Shown here in pieces: positions 1 to 5,173 of a stretch of DNA of 20,083 nt. The stretch covers positions 1-20,083 of the IMG/VR virus record IMGVR_UViG_3300031722_000189; one strand, given 5' to 3'. The stretch is from a virus. A program made the translations under genes and the position numbers. Below the pieces are notes generated by a model that was given only the letters and a program-made list of their open reading frames with translations, was not told where the DNA came from and did not search any database. Within the stretch, counting starts at the first letter, position 1. The number at the start of each line of letters is the position of its first letter.

Positions 1-216
1 GGCGACCTCTCCAACATCCAGGGCAACCTCTCTGGCATCCGGGGCAACCTCTCCGGCATCCGGGGCGACCTCTCCGGCATCTGGGGCGACCTCTCCAACA
101 TCCAGGGCAACCTCTCCGACATCCGGGGCGACCTCTCCGACATCCGGGGCGACCTCTCCGACATCCAGGGCGACCTCTCCGACATCCGGGGCGACCTCTC
201 CGACATCCAGGGCGAC
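1..216 (+). repeat. 21-bp tandem repeat, ten full units
   Basis: Ten tandem 21-bp units run from 1 to 210, with a partial eleventh after them. The core GGCGACCTCTCC varies little, and most changes fall at codons 5 and 7 of each unit. Units near 120-210 are almost identical and alternate Arg and Gln codons at position 7, which suggests recent duplication of one or two units at a time by slippage or recombination. Because the unit is a multiple of three, copy number can change without breaking the reading frame. Confidence 0.9.
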
Positions 217-285
217 CTCGATGGAGCTGGGATCACTGACGAAGAGCGCAGTGCAGGCATCTCGGTTGAGGACTTGATCATATGA
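1..285 (+). CDS. 3' end of a heptad-repeat protein (partial)
   Basis: The window opens inside this gene; its start is upstream. Frame 1 encodes ten consecutive seven-residue units with consensus G-(D/N)-L-S-(D/G/N)-I-(R/Q/W), followed by a half unit (GDLDGAG) and a 17-residue tail ending SVEDLII. Gly in position 1, Leu in 3 and Ile in 6 are nearly invariant, and position 7 is mostly Arg or Gln, once Trp. The 3-4 spacing of Leu and Ile could suit a coiled coil, but a glycine in every unit argues for a solenoid or roll. I recall similar GDLS-type repeats in uncharacterised phage proteins; the function is unknown. The stop overlaps the next start as ATGA, so it begins a coupled run of five genes. 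Confidence 0.75.
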   Translation, partial: GDLSNIQGNLSGIRGNLSGIRGDLSGIWGDLSNIQGNLSDIRGDLSDIRGDLSDIQGDLSDIRGDLSDIQGDLDGAGITDEERSAGISVEDLII

Positions 286-695
286 AAAAATGCATTTGCG
301 GAGGGATGACACAGATTAAGGAGCATGGGACGCCGGCGGGTATGATCTTCGTGGAGGTCTGCACCAGGTGCTTCGCCACGGCGCCGATCGAGAAAAACCT
401 CTTTTTCGATCTGCTCATAACCCTTCCCGGGAAACTGCCGGAGAAGGCCAACACGAACCCGATCCACGCCAACGACCTCCTGCGCTGGACGACTCCGCTC
501 AGGCGGATGAGACGTGACTGCACCCCGGGCTTCGAGGGTGTGGAGTACGAGGTAAGACCTGTCGCTTTGCTCCGCGAGGCGCTTCGCCTCGCTCCTGCTG
601 CGCAGGGCGGCTTCGCCTCGCGAATCGAGCAAGTCAGAGTCTCCAACGACGAAGCCCGCATGTGCCTGGCGGAGCGCGCCCGGAGGCTCGCATGA
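282..695 (+). CDS. small phage protein, unknown function
   Basis: A 137-aa protein that I do not recognise. The N-terminus has a Cys pair (MKKCICGG) and a second pair around CTRC near residue 33, so a small zinc-binding domain is possible. Residues from about 90 to 117 (PVALLREALRLAP... to ...SRIEQ) are low-complexity and are encoded by GC-rich palindromic DNA, including a perfect 8-bp inverted repeat at 574-592. That segment looks like an in-frame insertion into an older protein ending VSNDEARMCLAERARRLA. The start ATG overlaps the upstream stop, and the stop overlaps the next ATG at 692, both as ATGA. Confidence 0.7.
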   Translation: MKKCICGGMTQIKEHGTPAGMIFVEVCTRCFATAPIEKNLFFDLLITLPGKLPEKANTNPIHANDLLRWTTPLRRMRRDCTPGFEGVEYEVRPVALLREALRLAPAAQGGFASRIEQVRVSNDEARMCLAERARRLA

Positions 696-892
696 AAAAG
701 ACCGTCATCGACCTGGCACCCGAGGACAGGATCTGCCGGTACTGCTCGTCCCCGCTGGTTCGCCGCGAGGGCGAGCAGTTGCAGAACTGGTTGAACCGCG
801 AGACCTGCGGTCGCTTGTGCAGCAACAGGATCGAGGGGCGCCGGAAGAGCTCTAAAGGGCAGAGACGGTTCCTTTTTGGGAGGTGCGTATGA
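692..892 (+). CDS. small zinc-finger protein
   Basis: A 66-aa basic protein. A CRYC pair near residue 15 and a CGRLC pair near residue 39, separated by a stretch with RREGEQLQNWLNR, form a likely single zinc ribbon or treble-clef knuckle. Similar short phage proteins have a CxxC, an R-x-G-E segment and a second Cys pair, and are usually unannotated. The ATG at 692 is chosen over an upstream ATG at 662 because it overlaps the previous stop as ATGA, as do its neighbours. The C-terminus is rich in Arg and Lys, which could suit nucleic-acid binding. The segment from RRE to CGxxC resembles one in the protein at 1080-1430. Confidence 0.7.
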   Translation: MKKTVIDLAPEDRICRYCSSPLVRREGEQLQNWLNRETCGRLCSNRIEGRRKSSKGQRRFLFGRCV

Positions 893-1083
893 AATTCCCA
901 CCTAAATGGCGAGCGGCGGTTAAGATCGTCAAAGTGATTGGATCATGTCGTACCTTCGAGCAACTAGACACAGCCCAAAATATGGTCTTCGCATACCAGA
1001 TGGTCTACGGGGCCGCTGCTACAGAGTTAGAGCGGGCCATCACTAATAGGCGCTACGCTCTCCAGTTTGGAGGTCCCCGATGA
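889..1083 (+). CDS. small conserved-looking phage protein
   Basis: A 64-aa protein, mostly helical by eye: MKFPPKWRAAVKIVKVIGSC, then RTFEQLDTAQNMVFAYQMVYG and a final helix LERAITNRRYALQFG. The phrase I-x-S-C-x-T-x-E-Q-L-D resembles short uncharacterised proteins I associate with phage early regions; no function is known to me. The ATG at 889 has GGGAGG five bases upstream and overlaps the preceding stop as ATGA; a GTG at 883 is possible but lies on the ribosome binding site. The stop overlaps the next ATG at 1080. Confidence 0.65.
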   Translation: MKFPPKWRAAVKIVKVIGSCRTFEQLDTAQNMVFAYQMVYGAAATELERAITNRRYALQFGGPR

Positions 1084-1430
1084 GCCTCATCGCAACGGCG
1101 CGCGCCGCCCTGGAGCCCGCTCTCACCCATACCAAGAGGACTCCGGACCCGGGCAAGACCTGCCAGGCGCCCAGCTGCGATCGCACGTTTTTCCGGAGGG
1201 AAAAAGAGGCACTTAAGGAGTACCGGCTGCGTCGCAGCTGCGGAGGCTCCTGCTCCAGGGAGCTGCAGAGTCTGGCGCATCGCGCTTCTACAGACACCTC
1301 GGAGACCTGCTATGCCTTCTGCGACCCGAGCGACTTCGCCTGCCAGAACTGCGTATCGTTCAAAGAGGACCCCGACATGGGGACGAACTGCGTCCCCTGC
1401 ACGACGGGGCAGAATTTTAAGAGGAAGTGA
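1080..1430 (+). CDS. cysteine-rich protein with zinc-finger module
   Basis: A 116-aa protein with many cysteines. The first half has C-x4-C (CQAPSC), then RREKEALKEYRLRRSCGGSC, matching the plan of the protein at 692-892. The second half holds a second cluster, with ETCYAFC, FACQNC and NCVPC. Two zinc sites are therefore likely, though no catalytic domain is visible. It is the last gene of the five-gene coupled run; its stop lies 12 bases before a TTGACA promoter region. DNA or RNA binding, or a transcription-related role, is inference only. Confidence 0.65.
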   Translation: MSLIATARAALEPALTHTKRTPDPGKTCQAPSCDRTFFRREKEALKEYRLRRSCGGSCSRELQSLAHRASTDTSETCYAFCDPSDFACQNCVSFKEDPDMGTNCVPCTTGQNFKRK

Positions 1431-1433
1431 AAC

Positions 1434-1470
1434 GAAAAGTTCTTGACAAGCACCACAGAGATGTTAAAGT
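1434..1470 (+). promoter_or_regulatory. promoter P1, GAAAAGTTCTTGACA family
   Basis: TTGACA (-35) lies at 1443-1448 and TAAAGT (-10, four of six consensus positions) at 1465-1470, with a 16-bp spacer. The 15-mer GAAAAGTTCTTGACA at 1434-1448 differs by one base from GAAAACTTCTTGACA at 7577 and 12808. All three sit just past or across the end of a gene and before a new gene group. This supports sigma70-type early promoters. The -10 here is the weakest part. Confidence 0.65.
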
Positions 1471-1478
1471 AGCACCAT

Positions 1479-1558
1479 CTCACCCCGCCCTGTGCCAAGC
1501 ACAACGTAACCAACACAGGCCCGCAACCCCTGTGTACCCGCCGCAGGGGCGGGGTGAG
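1479..1558 (+). ncRNA. folded RNA leader, three-way junction
   Basis: Starting about ten bases after promoter P1, CTCACCCCGCCC (1479-1490) pairs perfectly with GGGCGGGGTGAG (1547-1558), closing an 80-nt domain with a 12-bp GC-rich stem. Inside are TGTGC-CAA-GCACA (1491-1503), which abuts the closing stem, and ACACAGG...CCTGTGT (1513-1519 with 1529-1535) with a 9-nt loop. The result is a three-way junction. It has no tRNA hallmarks: the closing stem is too long, and there is no T-loop or CCA end. It may be a small RNA, a leader with a ligand or protein site, or a stabilising 5' cap for the mRNA. Confidence 0.55.
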
Positions 1559-1565
1559 ACACTAC

Positions 1566-1601
1566 CTCCCTCTTCGAGGGAGCAACCATTTCCAATGGAG
1601 G
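1566..1601 (+). promoter_or_regulatory. 5'UTR hairpins before gene 1608
   Basis: CTCCCTC (1566-1572) pairs with GAGGGAG (1576-1582) across a UUC loop. CCATT (1586-1590) pairs with AATGG (1594-1598), partly covering the GGAGG ribosome binding site at 1597-1601. The layout of a hairpin, then GCAAC, then a second small stem touching the Shine-Dalgarno sequence is shared with the leaders at 13668 and 13981. Translational control of the downstream gene is plausible. Confidence 0.45.
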
Positions 1602-1607
1602 CAGCCA

Positions 1608-1868
1608 GTGGCCAGAAAGAAAATGAATTGGAGCTGGGTCGAAGGCGTAAGATGCATAGTCTTTTCCACATTCTGTACCAACGGGGTGTACTCAGTCCAA
1701 ATCATGCTGGGGGAGGCTCACACTTCACCCACTGATCCCCCGTGGAGAAAGGGCACCGTGACATGCTGTAAGAGCCACCACGACGCGTTTAAAGCCGCTG
1801 AGAAGTTCGCGAAACAGGCGCTACTATCGGACTCCTTGGAGGGTAGCAGATGCAACAGCATCAATTGA
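1608..1868 (+). CDS. small protein, unknown function
   Basis: An 86-aa protein read from GTG 1608, which sits six bases after GGAGG at 1597-1601; an earlier ATG at 1554 would lie inside the folded leader. It begins ARKKMNWSWVEGVRC and contains VYSVQIMLGEAHTSP, then GTVTCCKSHHDAFKAAEKFAKQ and a final helix. The pattern of strands followed by a helix looks like a real small domain, but I do not recognise the family. Its end overlaps the Dam-like gene by 19 bases. It is the first gene downstream of promoter P1. Confidence 0.6.
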   Translation: MARKKMNWSWVEGVRCIVFSTFCTNGVYSVQIMLGEAHTSPTDPPWRKGTVTCCKSHHDAFKAAEKFAKQALLSDSLEGSRCNSIN

Positions 1869-2353
1869 TTAACCAAGATTCGGGAAACACTGAGTACTAC
1901 ACGCCAAGCGGCATCATCGAAGCGGCAAGACTGGTTATGGGTGGCATAGACCTTGATCCGGCATCTAGCGCGGTTGCTAATCAGAGGGTGCAGGCAACCC
2001 GGTTCTTCTGCGCCGAAGATGACGCGTTAACGGTCCCTTGGAATGGCCGCGTGTGGATGAACCACCCATTCAGCCGCGAGAACAACCCACGGTTCGTACG
2101 GAAACTGATAGAGGAGTACACCAGTGGGCGTGTCTCCTCTGCCTGCTGCATCACCTTTGCTGCGACATCAGAGGCATGGTTTAGGCCACTTCTGGCCCAC
2201 CCCCAGTGCTACATCTACGGGAGAACCAACTACTATCTCCCCGATGGAACATTGAAAAAAGGGGTCTCCAAGGGGAGCGTTGTGACCTACCTGGGGGATA
2301 ACGAGAAAGCCTTCCGGGAGGTGTTCAAGCAACTCGGGGCAGTCAAGGTTTGA
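1850..2353 (+). CDS. dam: phage DNA N6-adenine methyltransferase (Dam-like)
   Basis: A 167-aa protein of the phage Dam family (PF05869 type), which methylates adenine N6 in DNA using S-adenosylmethionine. The order of motifs fits: EYYTPSGIIEAARLVMGGIDLDPASS near the N-terminus, then WMNHPFSR (N71-H72-P73-F74) as the catalytic motif, then a C-terminal half with YYLPDG. The catalytic motif is NHPF where adenine methyltransferases usually have (D/N)PP(Y/F); I recall NHPF in some phage members, so activity is not excluded. Such enzymes often protect phage DNA from restriction. The ATG at 1850 overlaps the preceding gene, and a GGAGGGTAG ribosome binding site precedes it. Confidence 0.88.
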   Translation: MQQHQLINQDSGNTEYYTPSGIIEAARLVMGGIDLDPASSAVANQRVQATRFFCAEDDALTVPWNGRVWMNHPFSRENNPRFVRKLIEEYTSGRVSSACCITFAATSEAWFRPLLAHPQCYIYGRTNYYLPDGTLKKGVSKGSVVTYLGDNEKAFREVFKQLGAVKV

Positions 2354-2371
2354 GACCCAGCTTCTTCTTCA

Positions 2372-2400
2372 GGGGAGCGCTCCTCACAAAAGCGCTCCTC
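2372..2400 (+). terminator. hairpin after the Dam-like gene
   Basis: GGAGCGCT (2374-2381) pairs with AGCGCTCC (2391-2398) across a 9-nt loop, extendable outward by a G-U and a G-C pair. It lies about 20 bases past the stop. The following bases (TCCTGTCTGTTC) are only moderately T-rich, so this could be a weak terminator or an mRNA-stabilising hairpin. Confidence 0.4.
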
Positions 2401-2401
2401 C

Positions 2402-2500
2402 TGTCTGTTCGGTAATTCGTGGTCCGGCTACAACAAATACCCGAGTGACCGCCCCGATGGGCTGGAAGACATCCGCTGGGTCTTCTGGTTCGATAATTAA
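2402..2500 (+). pseudogene. 3' relic of an SDIH-family phage gene
   Basis: This frame has no start codon but reads LFGNSWSGYNKYPSDRP, then DGLEDIRWVFWFDN and a stop at 2498-2500. That ending resembles the C-terminus of the protein at 7644-8264 (IRFVFGFDS) and matches, from memory, the FVFWFDN ending common in that phage family. It therefore looks like the last 32 residues of a second family member whose 5' part was deleted. The relic's stop codon is directly followed by the leader of the KTSC gene, as expected if that leader was once intergenic DNA behind a complete gene. Confidence 0.5.
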
Positions 2501-2522
2501 CTCACTTCAAAGGAGGCAGCGC

Positions 2523-2720
2523 ATGAACCAGACAATCCACCCCGACTCATCCATGATCAGAGAGTACTCTTACGACGATGACACCCTGGAACTCACCGTC
2601 GAGTTCGTCAAGGGCGGCACCTACAGCTACCAGGGAGTTCCCGAGGAAGTCTTTCAGGCGATGCAGTCGGCCAGCTCCGTCGGTCGCTTCTTCCTGAACG
2701 AGATCAAGGGGCAGTACTGA
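2523..2720 (+). CDS. KTSC domain protein
   Basis: A 65-aa protein that is essentially one KTSC domain (PF13619): a strand with TLELTVEF, then GGTYSYQGVPEEVFQAM, and SASSVGRFFLNEIKGQY at the end. KTSC domains are small single-domain proteins common in phages and bacteria and fused to some lysyl-tRNA synthetases; their function is not established. The start is ATG 2523, preceded by AAAGGAGG at a normal distance. Upstream in-frame extension would run through the relic DNA. The stop overlaps the next ATG by one base (TGATG). Confidence 0.85.
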   Translation: MNQTIHPDSSMIREYSYDDDTLELTVEFVKGGTYSYQGVPEEVFQAMQSASSVGRFFLNEIKGQY

Positions 2721-2893
2721 TGCCGCCGGCATCGGCCGTCAAGCGAGCCTCCCAGCTCCGTATGATCGAGTACCTGAAAGGCGTGGAACTCACTAACGAC
2801 TTCGAGGCCAACTTCATCGAGGGGATCGACAAGTTCCCCTATCTTTCGGATAAGCAGGACGAGATTTTGACCAGAATTTACGAGGGGAATTGA
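2720..2893 (+). CDS. small helical protein upstream of polymerase
   Basis: A 57-aa protein from ATG 2720 to TGA 2891-2893. It is linked to both neighbours by TGATG overlaps. The sequence is MPPASAVKRASQLRMIEYLK, then GVELTNDFEANFIEGIDKFP and YLSDKQDEILTRIYEGN. The end (LSDKQDEILTRIYEGN) is a clear amphipathic helix, and the pattern resembles short uncharacterised phage proteins beside replication genes. No catalytic motif is seen. Its position directly before the polymerase, with coupled translation, hints at a replication-related role. Confidence 0.65.
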   Translation: MPPASAVKRASQLRMIEYLKGVELTNDFEANFIEGIDKFPYLSDKQDEILTRIYEGN

Positions 2894-4854
2894 TGAGCCT
2901 CTTCGACTTCAGCACCAAAATCGGATTCGACATCGAAACGAGCGGCGACAAGCCGGAGTATGCACTTCAGCCTTTTCGTGCTCTAACGGGCATAGGTTGG
3001 CCCACCGTTGCCGCTTTCTGTCGAGAGGACAAGGACCCTCTGGCACTGATGCGTCCGCAGGCGGAGAAGCTGCGCTCCATCCTCCGCGGGATCAACGAGA
3101 AGAAGATCACGCTCGTCGGGTGGAACGTGGCGTTCGACGCTGCCTGGCTCATCGCCCTGGGACTTGAAGAGGAAGTCTTCGCTGCGCAGTGGCTTGACGG
3201 GATGCTCCTTTGGCGCCACGCAGTGGTCGAGCCGGAGGGCGAGGACGTCCCGCAGAATAAACGCAAGTCCTATTCGCTGGAAGCGGCGATGCACGAGTTC
3301 TACCCTGACGACGCCGGGTTCAAAGAGTTCACCGACTTTCACACCAAGGACCCTGAGGAGTTGAAAAAGCTCGCGCATCGCTGCGGACAGGATACGCTTT
3401 GGAGCCTCAGGCTCGCAGGCAAGTTCTGGAACATGCTGAACGACCGGCAGCAGCGCGCAGCACTCATCGAGGCTCGGTGCATCCCTCAGGTGGCTTTGAC
3501 GAACGTCAGAGGGATCAAAATGAGCAGTATGGCCGCAGATGCACTGGGGATTCGACTCGAAGAAGTGGCTCGATCCACAAAAGAAAAGCTCATGGAGACG
3601 AACCCCGAGATTGACGGAGTGAACCTTGGATCACCTAAACAACTTGCGGAGCTGCTCTTCGACGTGTGGGGGCTTCCCTGTGAGAAGATGACTAAAGGTA
3701 CTGAGAAGAACCCCGAAGGCAATCGATCCACAGATAAAGAAGTGCTCTTCGATCTGGCCGCGCTCGACCCAAAGGCACGGCTGCTACGCAGTGTCAGAGA
3801 GTCTTTGAACTGTAAAGCTAAGTACGCAGTGGCAACTGTTAAGTCTTTAGAGTATAACGGAGATGGTTTCGCAAGACCAAACGCAAAAATATTCTCTACG
3901 TATACAAGTAGGATGACGTATAGCTCCACTCAGGAAGCTGATGTAGAGTACGCCAAGACAAAAACTGATAGAAAGACCAAAGAAGTTACAGAAGAAGTAA
4001 AGACGAAGAGGGTCACACTACAAGTCGGAGTAGCTTTACATCAATGGCGGAGGGGAGCAGAGTATCGCAGACTCATCGAGGCGCCCGAAGGGTTTGATGT
4101 ACTAGAGCTTGACTTTGCAGGACAGGAATTTCGCTGGATGGCTGTTGCGTCAGGTGACGAGACCATGCTATCCTTGTGCGCTCCTGGGCAAGACGCTCAC
4201 TCCTACATGGGAGCGCAGATCGCGCAGATGAACTACCACGAGCTGATTAGACTCGTGCATGAAGATAACGCGGAAGCAAACATTAAAAGAAAATTAGGAA
4301 AATTTGCTAACCTAAGCTTCCAGTATCGCGTGGGACCGAAGACTGCTACTGCGAAAGCGCGAGTCGAATACGAACTCGACGTCGATGAAACATTCATCAA
4401 GCAGATCCTTTCGACGTATAAAGCTGCGTTCCCTGGAGTCGTGCAATACTGGCAAAGGTCTATCACCCAGTCCAGACAACTCGGATACGCCGAGACGTTC
4501 GCCGGCCGACGTGTCCAGCTCAACGGCAACTGGGGGAACAAGCGCGAGTCGTGGAAGCTGGAGAGCACGGCGATTAACTATCCGATCCAGGGGACCGGGG
4601 GAGATCAGAAGTATCTGGCGCTCGCAGTAGCCAGAAACATGCTCCCTAAATACGGTGGTAGAGTCTACTACGAACTCCACGACGGTCTTTTCTTCATAAT
4701 TCCGAAGGCGAAGACTGAGACTGCGGCGCACGAACTGCGGCACGCCCTGTCGAACCTCCCCTACAAAGCGGCATGGGGCACTGACTTACCAATTCAATTC
4801 CCTGTTGACGGCAAGATCGGGCGTTCGTGGGGTGATTTGAAAGGATTTGAGTAA
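2893..4854 (+). CDS. polA: family A DNA polymerase with 3'-5' exonuclease
   Basis: A 653-aa replicative polymerase of the Pol I family without a 5'-3' exonuclease domain, the usual phage layout. Exonuclease motifs: FDIET with D13 and E15, then VGWNVAFDAAWL, then CGQDTLWSLRLA. Polymerase motif A is ELDFAGQEFR with D407. Motif B is KRKLGKFANLSFQY with R466, K470, L474 and Y478. Motif C is ELHDGLFFI with D597. L474 aligns with E. coli Phe762, a position whose identity has been tied to polymerase speed and phage lifestyle. Motif C is HDG rather than the usual HDE. The ATG at 2893 overlaps the preceding stop; a TTG at 2890 is less likely. Bases about 3770-4330 are visibly richer in A and T than the rest. 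Confidence 0.96.
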   Translation: MSLFDFSTKIGFDIETSGDKPEYALQPFRALTGIGWPTVAAFCREDKDPLALMRPQAEKLRSILRGINEKKITLVGWNVAFDAAWLIALGLEEEVFAAQWLDGMLLWRHAVVEPEGEDVPQNKRKSYSLEAAMHEFYPDDAGFKEFTDFHTKDPEELKKLAHRCGQDTLWSLRLAGKFWNMLNDRQQRAALIEARCIPQVALTNVRGIKMSSMAADALGIRLEEVARSTKEKLMETNPEIDGVNLGSPKQLAELLFDVWGLPCEKMTKGTEKNPEGNRSTDKEVLFDLAALDPKARLLRSVRESLNCKAKYAVATVKSLEYNGDGFARPNAKIFSTYTSRMTYSSTQEADVEYAKTKTDRKTKEVTEEVKTKRVTLQVGVALHQWRRGAEYRRLIEAPEGFDVLELDFAGQEFRWMAVASGDETMLSLCAPGQDAHSYMGAQIAQMNYHELIRLVHEDNAEANIKRKLGKFANLSFQYRVGPKTATAKARVEYELDVDETFIKQILSTYKAAFPGVVQYWQRSITQSRQLGYAETFAGRRVQLNGNWGNKRESWKLESTAINYPIQGTGGDQKYLALAVARNMLPKYGGRVYYELHDGLFFIIPKAKTETAAHELRHALSNLPYKAAWGTDLPIQFPVDGKIGRSWGDLKGFE

Positions 4855-4872
4855 CTAACCAGGAGGAACACG

Positions 4873-5160
4873 ATGCTCCACCGAATTCGACAGGAACTCG
4901 CCCTGCACAGACTCGCCGCTAACCTGGAAGGTCGCAGAGACTCCCGGTTCGTGGTTTGCGTCTCTGGGGATGCGTGGCAAGAAATGATGTGCCAGCTGAT
5001 GGGAATGTATGGGTCGGCAATATCGAGTGATCCCACCATCGACGGGGCTAAAGTATTTATAACGGTTAACTTAACAGAGGACTATAAAATATTTGAGGAT
5101 CGCCTTCTGCTGAAAGAAGCGCGCCCCGGTGGTGGAGTGAGAGCGCAGTATGCGCGATAA
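4873..5160 (+). CDS. small protein, unknown function
   Basis: A 95-aa protein of no family I recognise. It starts MLHRIRQELALHRLAANLEG, a basic helix, and continues with FVVCVSGDAWQEMM and VFITVNLTEDYKIFEDRLLL, suggesting an alpha-beta fold. AGGAGG at 4861-4866 precedes the ATG by six bases. The leader TAACCAGGAGGAACA at 4856-4870 is repeated exactly before the next gene. It lies between the polymerase and the Cas4-like nuclease and is probably co-transcribed with both. Confidence 0.65.
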   Translation: MLHRIRQELALHRLAANLEGRRDSRFVVCVSGDAWQEMMCQLMGMYGSAISSDPTIDGAKVFITVNLTEDYKIFEDRLLLKEARPGGGVRAQYAR

Positions 5161-5173
5161 CCAGGAGGAACAA

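Noticed and set aside
1-216. CRISPR array
   Set aside because: The units are contiguous with no spacers, and they encode a regular heptad in an open frame.
278-901. 207-aa antisense ORF
   Set aside because: It lies wholly opposite three coupled genes, has no ribosome binding site and shows no recognisable motif; it is a GC-rich shadow.
1479-1558. tRNA gene
   Set aside because: The cloverleaf-like fold has a 12-bp closing stem, no T-loop sequence and no plausible anticodon arm.
1427-1735. 102-aa ORF through promoter P1 and the folded leader
   Set aside because: Its sequence is low in complexity and is explained by the RNA structure; gene 1608 in another frame has the ribosome binding site.
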